A stretch of 64,000 nucleotides of DNA from Actinomycetes bacterium (GTDB taxonomy: Bacteria; Actinomycetota; Coriobacteriia; Coriobacteriales; Eggerthellaceae). Positions 19,299-26,753 of this stretch are shown here, in pieces (position 1 is the stretch's first letter; every line of letters starts with the position of its first letter). The position numbers and the translations under genes were made by a program. Where the stretch lies: NCBI GenBank assembly GCA_023429565.1, contig JAEZDJ010000088.1, positions 1 to 64,000 of the forward strand. Reading direction: 5' to 3'. The notes beneath the pieces are model-generated. The model was given only the letters and a program-made list of their open reading frames with translations. It ran no database searches and had not been told where the DNA came from.

Positions 19299-19333
19299 GG
19301 GGGGAAACGGCTGATCTCGTTGTATTTCCCCCC
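19299..19333. promoter_or_regulatory. candidate operator between flavoprotein and LuxR genes
   Basis: GGGGGGAAA (19299-19307) and its complement TTTCCCCCC (19325-19333) are separated by 17 bases, followed at once by ACTAGGGGGA. It lies near the middle of the 312-base divergent intergenic region, which contains no gene. Position and symmetry fit a regulator site. Confidence 0.45.
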
Positions 19334-19474
19334 ACTAGGGGGATGCCGCCCGCTCGGAGACAACGGTGACTTTCGACACGGTACCGTATACTGTCGAGTG
19401 GGGAATGCGGCCGGGCAGAGCCATTCGCCGACATCGAGGCGAAACCGGATCCTACCGTATGAGGAGATGATGCG

Positions 19475-20935
19475 ATGACGCCCTCATTGAAAAGGGAACT
19501 CTGGCGAACACCTGATCTTTTGGGATTTGCCGCACACTGGACATGGATCTGGTGCCTGTTCTGGAGCTCGCTGTTCTACGGCGAGGGAAAGATTCTCGGG
19601 CTGGCAGAATCGGCCTATGACTCTCAGATTGTTGCAGTGTTCTCGCTCGAGCCATTATGGGTTGCCTCGCTCTTGGCAAATGTGCTTGCCATCGCCGTCT
19701 TACTTGCGCTCTCGCATTTCCGTAACCCTCTTGCCGACATGCGCTTCTTGCCTCAGCTTGCAGGAAGCTTAACCATGGTTGGGACCTTCGCACTCTCCCA
19801 TGACGTTCTTGCCTTGGCAGGGAAAGCAGCTCCGACGGTCTACCTGATTGGCTCATTGCTCACGGGCGTGGGCAGTGGCATCGTCGTTGTGCTGTGGGCA
19901 GAATTACTCGCGTCGCTCGGGCCCAAACGCACCGTCCATTACAGCGTGGGAGCCCTGCTCTTTGCGGCCCTTGCCTATCTGCTGATCCGTCTTTTGCCCA
20001 ATGATGTGGCGCAATTGCTCGTCGCTACGCTTCCTTGTGTGAGCATGGGGTTCTTTCTGCATTTCAAGCGCAGCATGCCGAGGCTCTCACGACGCGACCG
20101 CAACGTTCGGGTGAAAGAGCAGCCTCCCGTGCGCATGATTGCCGTCGCAACATTTTTCGGCCTGTCGTTCGGCATCATGAAAGGGCTGATCGCGCCAGTC
20201 GGAGACGACTGGATCGTCATACGCGATTTGCTCAACATCGTGGCTATCATGGGAGGCTCGCTTGCCATTTTCGTCACCATGAGCGTCTACAAGATGGACT
20301 TTGACCACTTGACCTATCAGATTGCGCTGCCGCTTATGGCGGCAGGGTTTCTATTCCTGCCCCTGCATGAGCCATGGAACGTCATCGGCACGGCGGTGCA
20401 CCAGTTCGGGTACCAATACTTCTATATTGTGCTGTGGGCCCTCTGGTCCGTTCTCGCAGCACGCCGAAACGTGCCCGCCGGCTGGATGGTGTGCTGGGGC
20501 CTCCTTTTCATTCAGCTTGGCCAGCTTGTCGGCTCGATTGCCGCGTCTTTCACACTCATGCTGATTGACAATGATCTGGGGATGGCCATGGTCTCGGCCT
20601 TCGTCATCTTCATCATTCTCATCATCGCCCTGTTTGCACTGGGAAACGGCTCTGCCAGCACCGGATGGGGATTCGTCAAACCCATGGAAGAAGCCGACAC
20701 TTCCTCACCGTTCGACAAGGCGGGAACTCGATTGGCCAGACGCTGCCGTCTGTCTCCACGCGAAATCGAAGTCTTCTTTCTCCTGGCAAAGGGACGGAAC
20801 CGCGCCTATATTCGCGAAGAGCTCGTCATAGGCGACGAAACCGTCAAAAGTCACGTCAAGAGCATTTACCGCAAGACAGATGTGCATTCTCAGCAGGAGC
20901 TCATCAACCTCATCGAGGCTGAGAAAAGCCCTTAG
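19475..20935 (+). CDS. membrane-bound LuxR-family transcriptional regulator (about 12 helices plus C-terminal HTH)
   Basis: The 486-residue protein has a long N-terminal part made of about twelve hydrophobic helices (about residues 10-400), resembling a transporter-like sensor. A cytoplasmic LuxR helix-turn-helix follows at about 425-483 (LSPREIEVFFLLAKGRN, then ETVKSHVKSIYRKTDVHS). There is no receiver or kinase domain, so sensing is probably by the membrane domain. This architecture is widespread in Eggerthellaceae next to inducible reductases. It very likely controls the divergent flavoprotein. Confidence 0.88.
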   Translation: MTPSLKRELWRTPDLLGFAAHWTWIWCLFWSSLFYGEGKILGLAESAYDSQIVAVFSLEPLWVASLLANVLAIAVLLALSHFRNPLADMRFLPQLAGSLTMVGTFALSHDVLALAGKAAPTVYLIGSLLTGVGSGIVVVLWAELLASLGPKRTVHYSVGALLFAALAYLLIRLLPNDVAQLLVATLPCVSMGFFLHFKRSMPRLSRRDRNVRVKEQPPVRMIAVATFFGLSFGIMKGLIAPVGDDWIVIRDLLNIVAIMGGSLAIFVTMSVYKMDFDHLTYQIALPLMAAGFLFLPLHEPWNVIGTAVHQFGYQYFYIVLWALWSVLAARRNVPAGWMVCWGLLFIQLGQLVGSIAASFTLMLIDNDLGMAMVSAFVIFIILIIALFALGNGSASTGWGFVKPMEEADTSSPFDKAGTRLARRCRLSPREIEVFFLLAKGRNRAYIREELVIGDETVKSHVKSIYRKTDVHSQQELINLIEAEKSP

Positions 20936-21013
20936 CCATCCGCTTGGGCAGATTGCGCACCGCTTTCCTCACCCAGATCGTCGCCACTCCCTGCCATATC
21001 CCGCACATCACTT

Positions 21014-21038
21014 GAGGGGCCCGCTTGACGGGCCCCTC
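21014..21038. terminator. bidirectional hairpin between convergent genes
   Basis: GAGGGGCCCG (21014-21023) and its complement (21029-21038) form a perfect 10-base stem with a CTTGA loop, between the LuxR stop and the U32-like gene's stop. No T run. Confidence 0.6.
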
Positions 21039-21096
21039 GCAAACGAGCACCGGCACCTTGGGCGGACATCCGACAAGGAGAAAACATCTCATTCCA

Positions 21097-21984
21097 TCAA
21101 AGTCCCCTCATCGCCAGACGATTCACCTCTGTGCGGTAGCTCGGCTTCACAAGATAGTACGAATACGCCTCCAGAACAGTCGAGAACGAGACGCCGCGGC
21201 CGACTATCTTATAGCACTCTATGCCAAATTTCTCATTCATGTCGCGAACCTCTTCATCGGTGAACATCACAGGGTGGCCGGGCTGATGGTCGAAGAAGGC
21301 ATTGCTCTTTGCAGCGCACTCAAAAGGCCGCATGACACCCATCATCTGGTCCGCGCTGTTATGTAGGTAGTGCTCCTGCCGACATGGACAGGTTCTTTGG
21401 CAAAATTCATTGACCATGACCTCAACCTTGCCAGGCTCTTGGATAGCCTTGAGGAAGGAGGAATCTTTATGCCGTCGGTAATCAAGCACCACAAGGTCAT
21501 ACCGACCCGTCATGCAATTGAGCTCCCATGAATCCTCAAGGGCTCGCGTGGTGGACAGCACCAGTTTCATGTCAAAGCGCTCTCGAATGTAATCCCCCAC
21601 CTTGTCCGAATGCACGATGGCTTCCGCTCCATGTCGGGCGCCCGCCTTCAGCATGGCGTTGAAGTACCCATCGCTCAGTTGATCCTCGCCTGCCAACATG
21701 TTGGTGAAGGTGAACCGTGGAGTCACGCCATGCTCCTGCAGCGCGGAAAGCGTCTCTTCCATTTCCAACGGAGAAGAGCGTTCGCGTATATACGTGCGAC
21801 CTCCATTCATGCAGCAGCTGGGAAAGCACCCATACACGCTGTCTATGGAGACATCCTCTTGAAACCATTCAGGACGCTTTTCGAGCAATCTGATAAAAAA
21901 CAGGTTCAGCCCAAGCCTCACCGTGAAATCCGGCAGTGTGTATTTGATCACCCACCTCGCCCCCTCAGGCATATAGTCCATCAT
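21097..21984 (-). CDS. U32-peptidase-like barrel protein, unknown function
   Basis: The product of about 295 residues has alternating strand/helix stretches and a Cys cluster VNEFCQRTCPCRQEH near residue 205, reminiscent of U32-family proteins, which carry a NE-C-x-x-x-C motif before an aromatic/His stretch. A second Cys-rich stretch (YGCFPSCCMNGG) lies near residue 50. U32 relatives often act with Fe-S enzymes in hydroxylation or tRNA modification rather than as peptidases. The start is uncertain: ATG at 21984 lacks a strong ribosome site, and GTG at 22008 is an alternative. It is the last gene of the redox train. Confidence 0.5.
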   Translation of the reverse strand: MMDYMPEGARWVIKYTLPDFTVRLGLNLFFIRLLEKRPEWFQEDVSIDSVYGCFPSCCMNGGRTYIRERSSPLEMEETLSALQEHGVTPRFTFTNMLAGEDQLSDGYFNAMLKAGARHGAEAIVHSDKVGDYIRERFDMKLVLSTTRALEDSWELNCMTGRYDLVVLDYRRHKDSSFLKAIQEPGKVEVMVNEFCQRTCPCRQEHYLHNSADQMMGVMRPFECAAKSNAFFDHQPGHPVMFTDEEVRDMNEKFGIECYKIVGRGVSFSTVLEAYSYYLVKPSYRTEVNRLAMRGL

Positions 21985-22033
21985 GATCGATTTTACAGCC
22001 CCGCTTTGCACGGCCGATCGCGGTGTCGGGTGG

Positions 22034-23296
22034 TCAGAACATGCACATTTCCAAGTCTTCACCCAAGACGGAGTGCAGCTTGTCATACATCGAGGTGGGC
22101 CGATTCGGAGTCCATGTCGGCCTCTCCATCATGCAGCATATCGCCTCTTTTCCCATGAACTGCCCGATGGGGACAAGTCCGCTTACCGCAATGGCCTGTT
22201 CGGGACAGATACTCTCGCACAAGCGGCATTGCACGCAGGCGCTCGGACGATGCACAATGCCGAACATCGCATCATCGTCCAGCTTTACGATGGCGCCCGT
22301 CGGACAAAAAACGGCGCACATGCGGCATGAGTTGCACTTTTCCCCGTCAATGGAAATAGCACCGATGACCCGTGTTTCCACCTGGCTGGCCACGGGGTCG
22401 CCAATGTGTTTGAGATAGTTGTAGAGGCGAAGACGCCTGTCGGGAACAAAATGCGAGAGAGAGCCGCTCTTGTCCACTTTGCATGGAACGGCATGGGCCG
22501 GGACGTCGGCATCACCCCACGGGACAAGCCGTTCGCTCTTCGTTGCCGCTTCGACAACGCGCGCCGAGCCATCCTTGGCCACTTGCAGGAAGTCACGGCG
22601 GGACATGCCCTTGGATTCCGGCGTTGTGCCATGGCCCGCCCCACGAACACGGTCAGGCAGCACGGAGGTCAAGCCGACGGCAAGGTCACTGCCAAACGCC
22701 CCCAGCATGCCGCACGCACTGTCAACCACCTGTCGAATCATATCCCCACCAGCAGCATATCGGCACATTCCGCAGTCTCCGCATACGAGCGTGACATCGG
22801 ACGCTTTATAGGCAGCCATGCCCACAAGAGCCGATTCGTCCACGCGTCCCAGGCAAGGCAGGGACACCACCATGGCTTCATCATAGGCAAAGCCGTCGCT
22901 CACCCGCTTGCTATAAGTCCCCCATTCCTTTTCAACCGCGGCGTCCCTCCGTGATCCAGCAAGGACAAGAGCTGGTTCGCAGGCTATCACCGGATGGCCC
23001 CCCGTCGCCACGATAGAACGTTTGATCAGGGATGTCAGATCATCGTCAGAAGGATTGCCAAGCTCGATTGCGCAGGTTGGACATGCCGTAGCACATGTAC
23101 CACAGCCAATGCACAGTTCGGGATCAACTCTCAACTGGCCTTCAAGATGTGCAAGCGCGCCTGATGCGCACGTTTCCACGCATCGCAAGCAAGAAGCGTT
23201 ACGGTTGCGCACTGAAATGCAACGCTCCTCATGAATGACAATCGCATCGCTTTCAATTGCATGGAGCATCGCCAACAATCCCTCGACAAAAGCCAT
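22034..23296 (-). CDS. multi-cluster 4Fe-4S ferredoxin-like protein
   Basis: The 420-residue protein has an N-terminal ferredoxin pair (CLRCVETC and CIGCGTCATACPTC), a middle domain with CGDCGMCRY, and a C-terminal pair (CNSCRMCAVFCPTG and CVQCRLCESICPEQ), so up to four or five 4Fe-4S clusters. An internal KGMSRRDFLQVA (about residues 229-240) looks like a Tat motif but is not N-terminal. The ATG at 23296 follows GAAAGGTGACGTC and lies 4 bases after the NapH-like stop. It likely carries electrons between the NapGH-like module and a cytoplasmic partner. Confidence 0.82.
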   Translation of the reverse strand: MAFVEGLLAMLHAIESDAIVIHEERCISVRNRNASCLRCVETCASGALAHLEGQLRVDPELCIGCGTCATACPTCAIELGNPSDDDLTSLIKRSIVATGGHPVIACEPALVLAGSRRDAAVEKEWGTYSKRVSDGFAYDEAMVVSLPCLGRVDESALVGMAAYKASDVTLVCGDCGMCRYAAGGDMIRQVVDSACGMLGAFGSDLAVGLTSVLPDRVRGAGHGTTPESKGMSRRDFLQVAKDGSARVVEAATKSERLVPWGDADVPAHAVPCKVDKSGSLSHFVPDRRLRLYNYLKHIGDPVASQVETRVIGAISIDGEKCNSCRMCAVFCPTGAIVKLDDDAMFGIVHRPSACVQCRLCESICPEQAIAVSGLVPIGQFMGKEAICCMMERPTWTPNRPTSMYDKLHSVLGEDLEMCMF

Positions 23297-23300
23297 GACG

Positions 23301-24425
23301 TCACCTTTCTCGCTCTTCGGAAGTTGGTTCCTCGCCGCCCCGCCAGGTGGAGGCATTCGATGGAGCCGTGTCTTTGATTTTGGCAACCCCCGCTGCCCCC
23401 TCGCTGCGCAAGCCTTTTCGACAGACGTCCGGATTTCTCCTGAAATCGCGCCGTTTCGGCAGAAGGGGCATGGCGATTGTCTGCGTGGGACACACCTCGA
23501 CACAGGCGCGGCACTTCGTGCATTCGCTCCAAGAAGCCTGCGACAGCTGGGGGTGCCGGGGATCGATGCCTTCGCCGCATGCTTTCCCACAGATACCGCA
23601 AGCAACGCCCTTCGTGGTCTCGAGGCATGCCCCGTCATCGACGATGGGAACGAAGGTCCTGTTCGCCTTTGCGATGAGGCTCATGAACGCCGAGAGAGGA
23701 CAGAGTCGGTGGCACCATTTCCGAAACAGCAGCACCTCGGCCGCCAGCAGCAGGGGAACGACGACAAGCGACCAGGTGACGTCCCCATGGGCGAACAGGT
23801 TGATGACGAGGAGGACCGTCGCAAACGTGAGGCCGATGGGACAGACAAGGCAGAACACGGGAAATCCGAAGGCGAGCGTGGACAGGAGCGCGCCGCCCAG
23901 AACGAAGTGGCGCGCATCGGGAACGCTGCCGCGCTTTGCGGGGCAGGAAGAGCAGCCTTCGTCCTTTGATTCCGAGCAGCCGCTTCCAGTCCCGGGGCAC
24001 CCGGGTGCAACTGCGGACGCTCGGGCGAGAGCCTTTTCCGAAGAGGGCAGGTTTTCGGTTTCCGAAGTCTGTCCAAGGCTGTCCGAAAGCAGCTGATCTG
24101 ACACGACATCCTTCGACGGACGCTTCCTGGAGAGCCGCGTTCTCACTTTCTGCACAAGGGGTATGGGGCACATCCATGCACAGAACGCCCGCGCGAACAC
24201 CACAATCAGCAGCGTCATGACCACGAGCGACACGACGGCACGCGGCACCGCGGCCTTGGCCGCGAGCATGGTGCCCAGGGCACCGAGCGGGCACAGGATG
24301 GAGATGTCCCAGAATCCCGGAGCCGACAGGGTGCCGATTCCCAAGTTCGTGGCGAATCCCACGGCAATTGCGACAATGAAGGCCGCGGCCGTTGCGGCGC
24401 GCAGCTTCTTGGAATCCAACTTCAT
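23301..24425 (-). CDS. NapH-like membrane quinol-oxidising Fe-S protein
   Basis: The 374-residue protein has about four to six membrane helices and two cytoplasmic-side CxxxCP motifs (CAWMCPIP and CHRLCPLS), as in NapH/NosR proteins. A C-terminal ferredoxin domain with two Cys sets (CGICGKACGEG and CTKCRACVEVCPTQ) is present. A hydrophilic insertion at about 100-155 contains GCSESKDEGCSSC. NapH passes electrons from menaquinol to NapG. It lies between napG-like and ferredoxin genes. A charged tail of about 40 residues after the ferredoxin domain is unusual. Confidence 0.85.
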   Translation of the reverse strand: MKLDSKKLRAATAAAFIVAIAVGFATNLGIGTLSAPGFWDISILCPLGALGTMLAAKAAVPRAVVSLVVMTLLIVVFARAFCAWMCPIPLVQKVRTRLSRKRPSKDVVSDQLLSDSLGQTSETENLPSSEKALARASAVAPGCPGTGSGCSESKDEGCSSCPAKRGSVPDARHFVLGGALLSTLAFGFPVFCLVCPIGLTFATVLLVINLFAHGDVTWSLVVVPLLLAAEVLLFRKWCHRLCPLSAFMSLIAKANRTFVPIVDDGACLETTKGVACGICGKACGEGIDPRHPQLSQASWSECTKCRACVEVCPTQTIAMPLLPKRRDFRRNPDVCRKGLRSEGAAGVAKIKDTAPSNASTWRGGEEPTSEERER

Positions 24426-24432
24426 GGCGCCC

Positions 24433-25116
24433 TCACCTTCCCCTCTCGTCGATCGGGTGGACGACGATCGCCCGCGCAGTCGCTCCCTCGGAGATGGATC
24501 CCGCCTGCAGGGAGACGCAGACGCTCTCGCACGCGCCGCACCCGTTGCAGGCCTCCGCGACCACGGAGGGCCGGCCGTTCTCGTCGAGCGTTATGGCCTC
24601 ATAGGGGCAGGCATCGTAGCAGAAGCGGCATCCGATGAGCTTGTAGGCCAGGCACCAATCCGTGGTGATGGCCGCCTTTCCGATGACGGTGCTCCTGGCT
24701 GTCGCACCGGGAAAGAGGCTGAGTGCCTCAGTGGGACAGGAGCGCACGCAAAGGGGATCGCCCCCGTTTTCCTCCGTGCACCAGTCGCACCAGTTCCTCG
24801 AGAAGTCGAAGGTAGGCGTGCGCATGGCCAGCAGGCCCTTCTCGATGTGTGCGGGAGTTATGACGTCACGCGGGCATATCTCGTAGCACTTCTCGCATCG
24901 GATGCAGGAGGCCACGAGCCGATCCTCGTCCTGGCCTCCCGGCGGCCGTATGACCGGCTGGGCGGCGGCATATCTGAGCCCACCAAGGCTGAGCATGGCA
25001 ACCGCCCCGCCAACGCCGAGACACAGCGTCCGCCTGGTCATGCCGAGATACGTCTTGGCCGCCATGCCGTCTCTGCCAATTTCGGAGGATTTCGCGCGAG
25101 GGCCACCGTCCATCAC
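24433..25116 (-). CDS. NapG-like Tat-exported 4Fe-4S protein
   Basis: The 227-residue protein has a Tat signal (TRRTLCLGVGGAV, about residues 27-39) followed by four ferredoxin-type Cys sets, including CIRCEKCYEICP, CVRSCP, CRFCYDACP and CNGCGACESVC. This is the NapG/MauM pattern. It would receive electrons from the NapH-like protein outside the membrane. The start overlaps the TorD stop as ATGA; an internal ATG at 25065 (MAAKTYLGM) would shorten the pre-sequence. Confidence 0.85.
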   Translation of the reverse strand: MMDGGPRAKSSEIGRDGMAAKTYLGMTRRTLCLGVGGAVAMLSLGGLRYAAAQPVIRPPGGQDEDRLVASCIRCEKCYEICPRDVITPAHIEKGLLAMRTPTFDFSRNWCDWCTEENGGDPLCVRSCPTEALSLFPGATARSTVIGKAAITTDWCLAYKLIGCRFCYDACPYEAITLDENGRPSVVAEACNGCGACESVCVSLQAGSISEGATARAIVVHPIDERGR

Positions 25117-25802
25117 GCAACCTCCTCTTCCGTGCCATCCAGGACCTCATTCAAAAAATCTAAGTCATTGCGCAAAAAACCGAGCGTCAGCTTGCCCAAT
25201 CCACGATAGAAATCAGTCTTCGGGAAAGATTCCATATCCTGGGCCATCATGGGATACCAGGCCAACAGGTGATCCTGTAAAAAGTTGCGTTGCGAAAGCA
25301 TGAGCTTGACGCACGGTTCCTCATGCCCAGCCTCGCATGCCTCGATGGCTCGCTCGATGAGAATCTGCTCGAACTCCAGCTCCAGAGCAATGTGGTCTTC
25401 GCCTTCCTTCCAGCTTTCCCGCTTGCCCAAACCTGCAGCATGGTATAAAACGAGCACTTCGTCACGGGCATCCTGCATCATGAGGCGCTTGGGACTCGTG
25501 TACACCGATTCAAAGGGATACGCTGCCGAAAACCCGTCGTTTCCCGACCCTATAAAGGCCCGCACATAGTCCACGGCAAGCTCAGTAAGCACGGTTTCAT
25601 CTGCTCGGCTTAGGTAGCTGCAGATCAGACCATATCCTTCGTCAACCAAGCAGTTTCCCGTGTTGGTCGGGAAGCGCATGGTCGACAAAGAATCATAAAG
25701 CTCCCGGTCAACTTCCACACGGAACAGGCGGGAGAGAAACTGATAGGTTGCCATGCGACCCCGCAAAACCTCAATGAAGCTCACTTCCGAACTGTCAGAC
25801 AT
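25113..25802 (-). CDS. TorD/DmsD-family molybdoenzyme chaperone
   Basis: The 229-residue all-helical protein starts at ATG 25802 after GAAAGGAATCACC. It shows the family pattern: an N-terminal YQFLSRLFRVEVD, VDYVRAFIGSG, YPFESVYTSPKRLMM, and EDHIALELEFEQILI followed by FLQDHLLAWYP. These chaperones bind Tat signals of Mo enzymes and hold them until the cofactor is inserted. The likely client is the Mo enzyme at 31044, the only such Tat enzyme in the window. It overlaps the napG-like gene. Confidence 0.88.
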   Translation of the reverse strand: MSDSSEVSFIEVLRGRMATYQFLSRLFRVEVDRELYDSLSTMRFPTNTGNCLVDEGYGLICSYLSRADETVLTELAVDYVRAFIGSGNDGFSAAYPFESVYTSPKRLMMQDARDEVLVLYHAAGLGKRESWKEGEDHIALELEFEQILIERAIEACEAGHEEPCVKLMLSQRNFLQDHLLAWYPMMAQDMESFPKTDFYRGLGKLTLGFLRNDLDFLNEVLDGTEEEVA

Positions 25803-25937
25803 GGTGATTCCTTTCATCTGCATCAACATAGCTAGAGGGATATTCGGCGTCATTGGCCATGCCGGCCTGCGGCAAAGCACAGCCTATGCACAAGGAGGAC
25901 GCCGCCTTGGCAAAAAATGCCGTGACAACGTGGGAAG

Positions 25938-26696
25938 CTAATCGACTTCGCCCTTGTCCATATCCGCAAGACACCTTGACCCCCTATCCGTGACGGTCCA
26001 ACTATCGCGCCACGCGAGAGCCCCAACGCCTTCCAGTCGATTCAAGAAGTAGGTGCAGAAGCGACGAGGTTCCTGACACAAGGGATTGGCATCAATGATG
26101 TCGTTGAGCGCTTTTGTCTCTCCCCCTTCCTCACGCATGCACTGTTCAAGAATCATGCGATACAAAGGCAGGTAGCGAGGCTCCTCCTCGAGCATGTCCT
26201 GCACCATGCGTTGGCTCACGCGGGCCTCCATGACGTCCAATCCCAGCTGCGTCGCAACGTAGCGCGACGGAACAGTGTCGGACACCGTCACATAGCCGCA
26301 TTCAACATCAGGTGCTTTGGCCGATGCCGGTTCGCCATCCATTCGACGCAAGGCCCCATCACGCGTCAAAAGACCGACAATCTGCGAAGCAGTGTATACG
26401 CTCGACATTTGAGGATAGTCGGCGTCCAGGGCCTCAACCACTTCACCCATGGTTTTTGGCTCCATGCACAATTCGATCGCATGTAAAATACGAAATTGCT
26501 GGCCCGGAATGCCGACGAGCAACCTCTCCAGGCGCTCTTCGTCCGTCAAGAAAGCAGGTCTCGGCATGACGCTTTTGTCGGCATCGGGGATAGGAGGCAG
26601 GTAATCCGTTTCCTGAACAGTGTCCCCACTGGCCAGGTCAAGGTCGGCAAGAGGGTCGAAGTCGTCGTCAATGACAAACGAATCTACGTCATGCAT
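25938..26696 (-). CDS. hypothetical protein with winged-helix-like segments
   Basis: The 252-residue protein has an acidic, Asp-rich N-terminus (residues 1-40). Helical segments resembling DNA-binding winged helices follow: QFRILHAIELCMEPKTMGEVVEAL and a C-terminal LNRLEGVGALAWRDSWTVTDRG. There is no signal peptide or membrane segment. I do not recognise the family. It lies between the helicase-like gene (57 bases upstream) and torD (135 bases downstream), so it probably belongs to the same transcript. It may be a regulator or assembly factor. Confidence 0.55.
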   Translation of the reverse strand: MHDVDSFVIDDDFDPLADLDLASGDTVQETDYLPPIPDADKSVMPRPAFLTDEERLERLLVGIPGQQFRILHAIELCMEPKTMGEVVEALDADYPQMSSVYTASQIVGLLTRDGALRRMDGEPASAKAPDVECGYVTVSDTVPSRYVATQLGLDVMEARVSQRMVQDMLEEEPRYLPLYRMILEQCMREEGGETKALNDIIDANPLCQEPRRFCTYFLNRLEGVGALAWRDSWTVTDRGSRCLADMDKGEVD

Positions 26697-26753
26697 GGAG
26701 GAGTCCTTTCAATCGTGTCAGCAGGAAGGCGAGAATCAGCAGGGAAATCGTGG

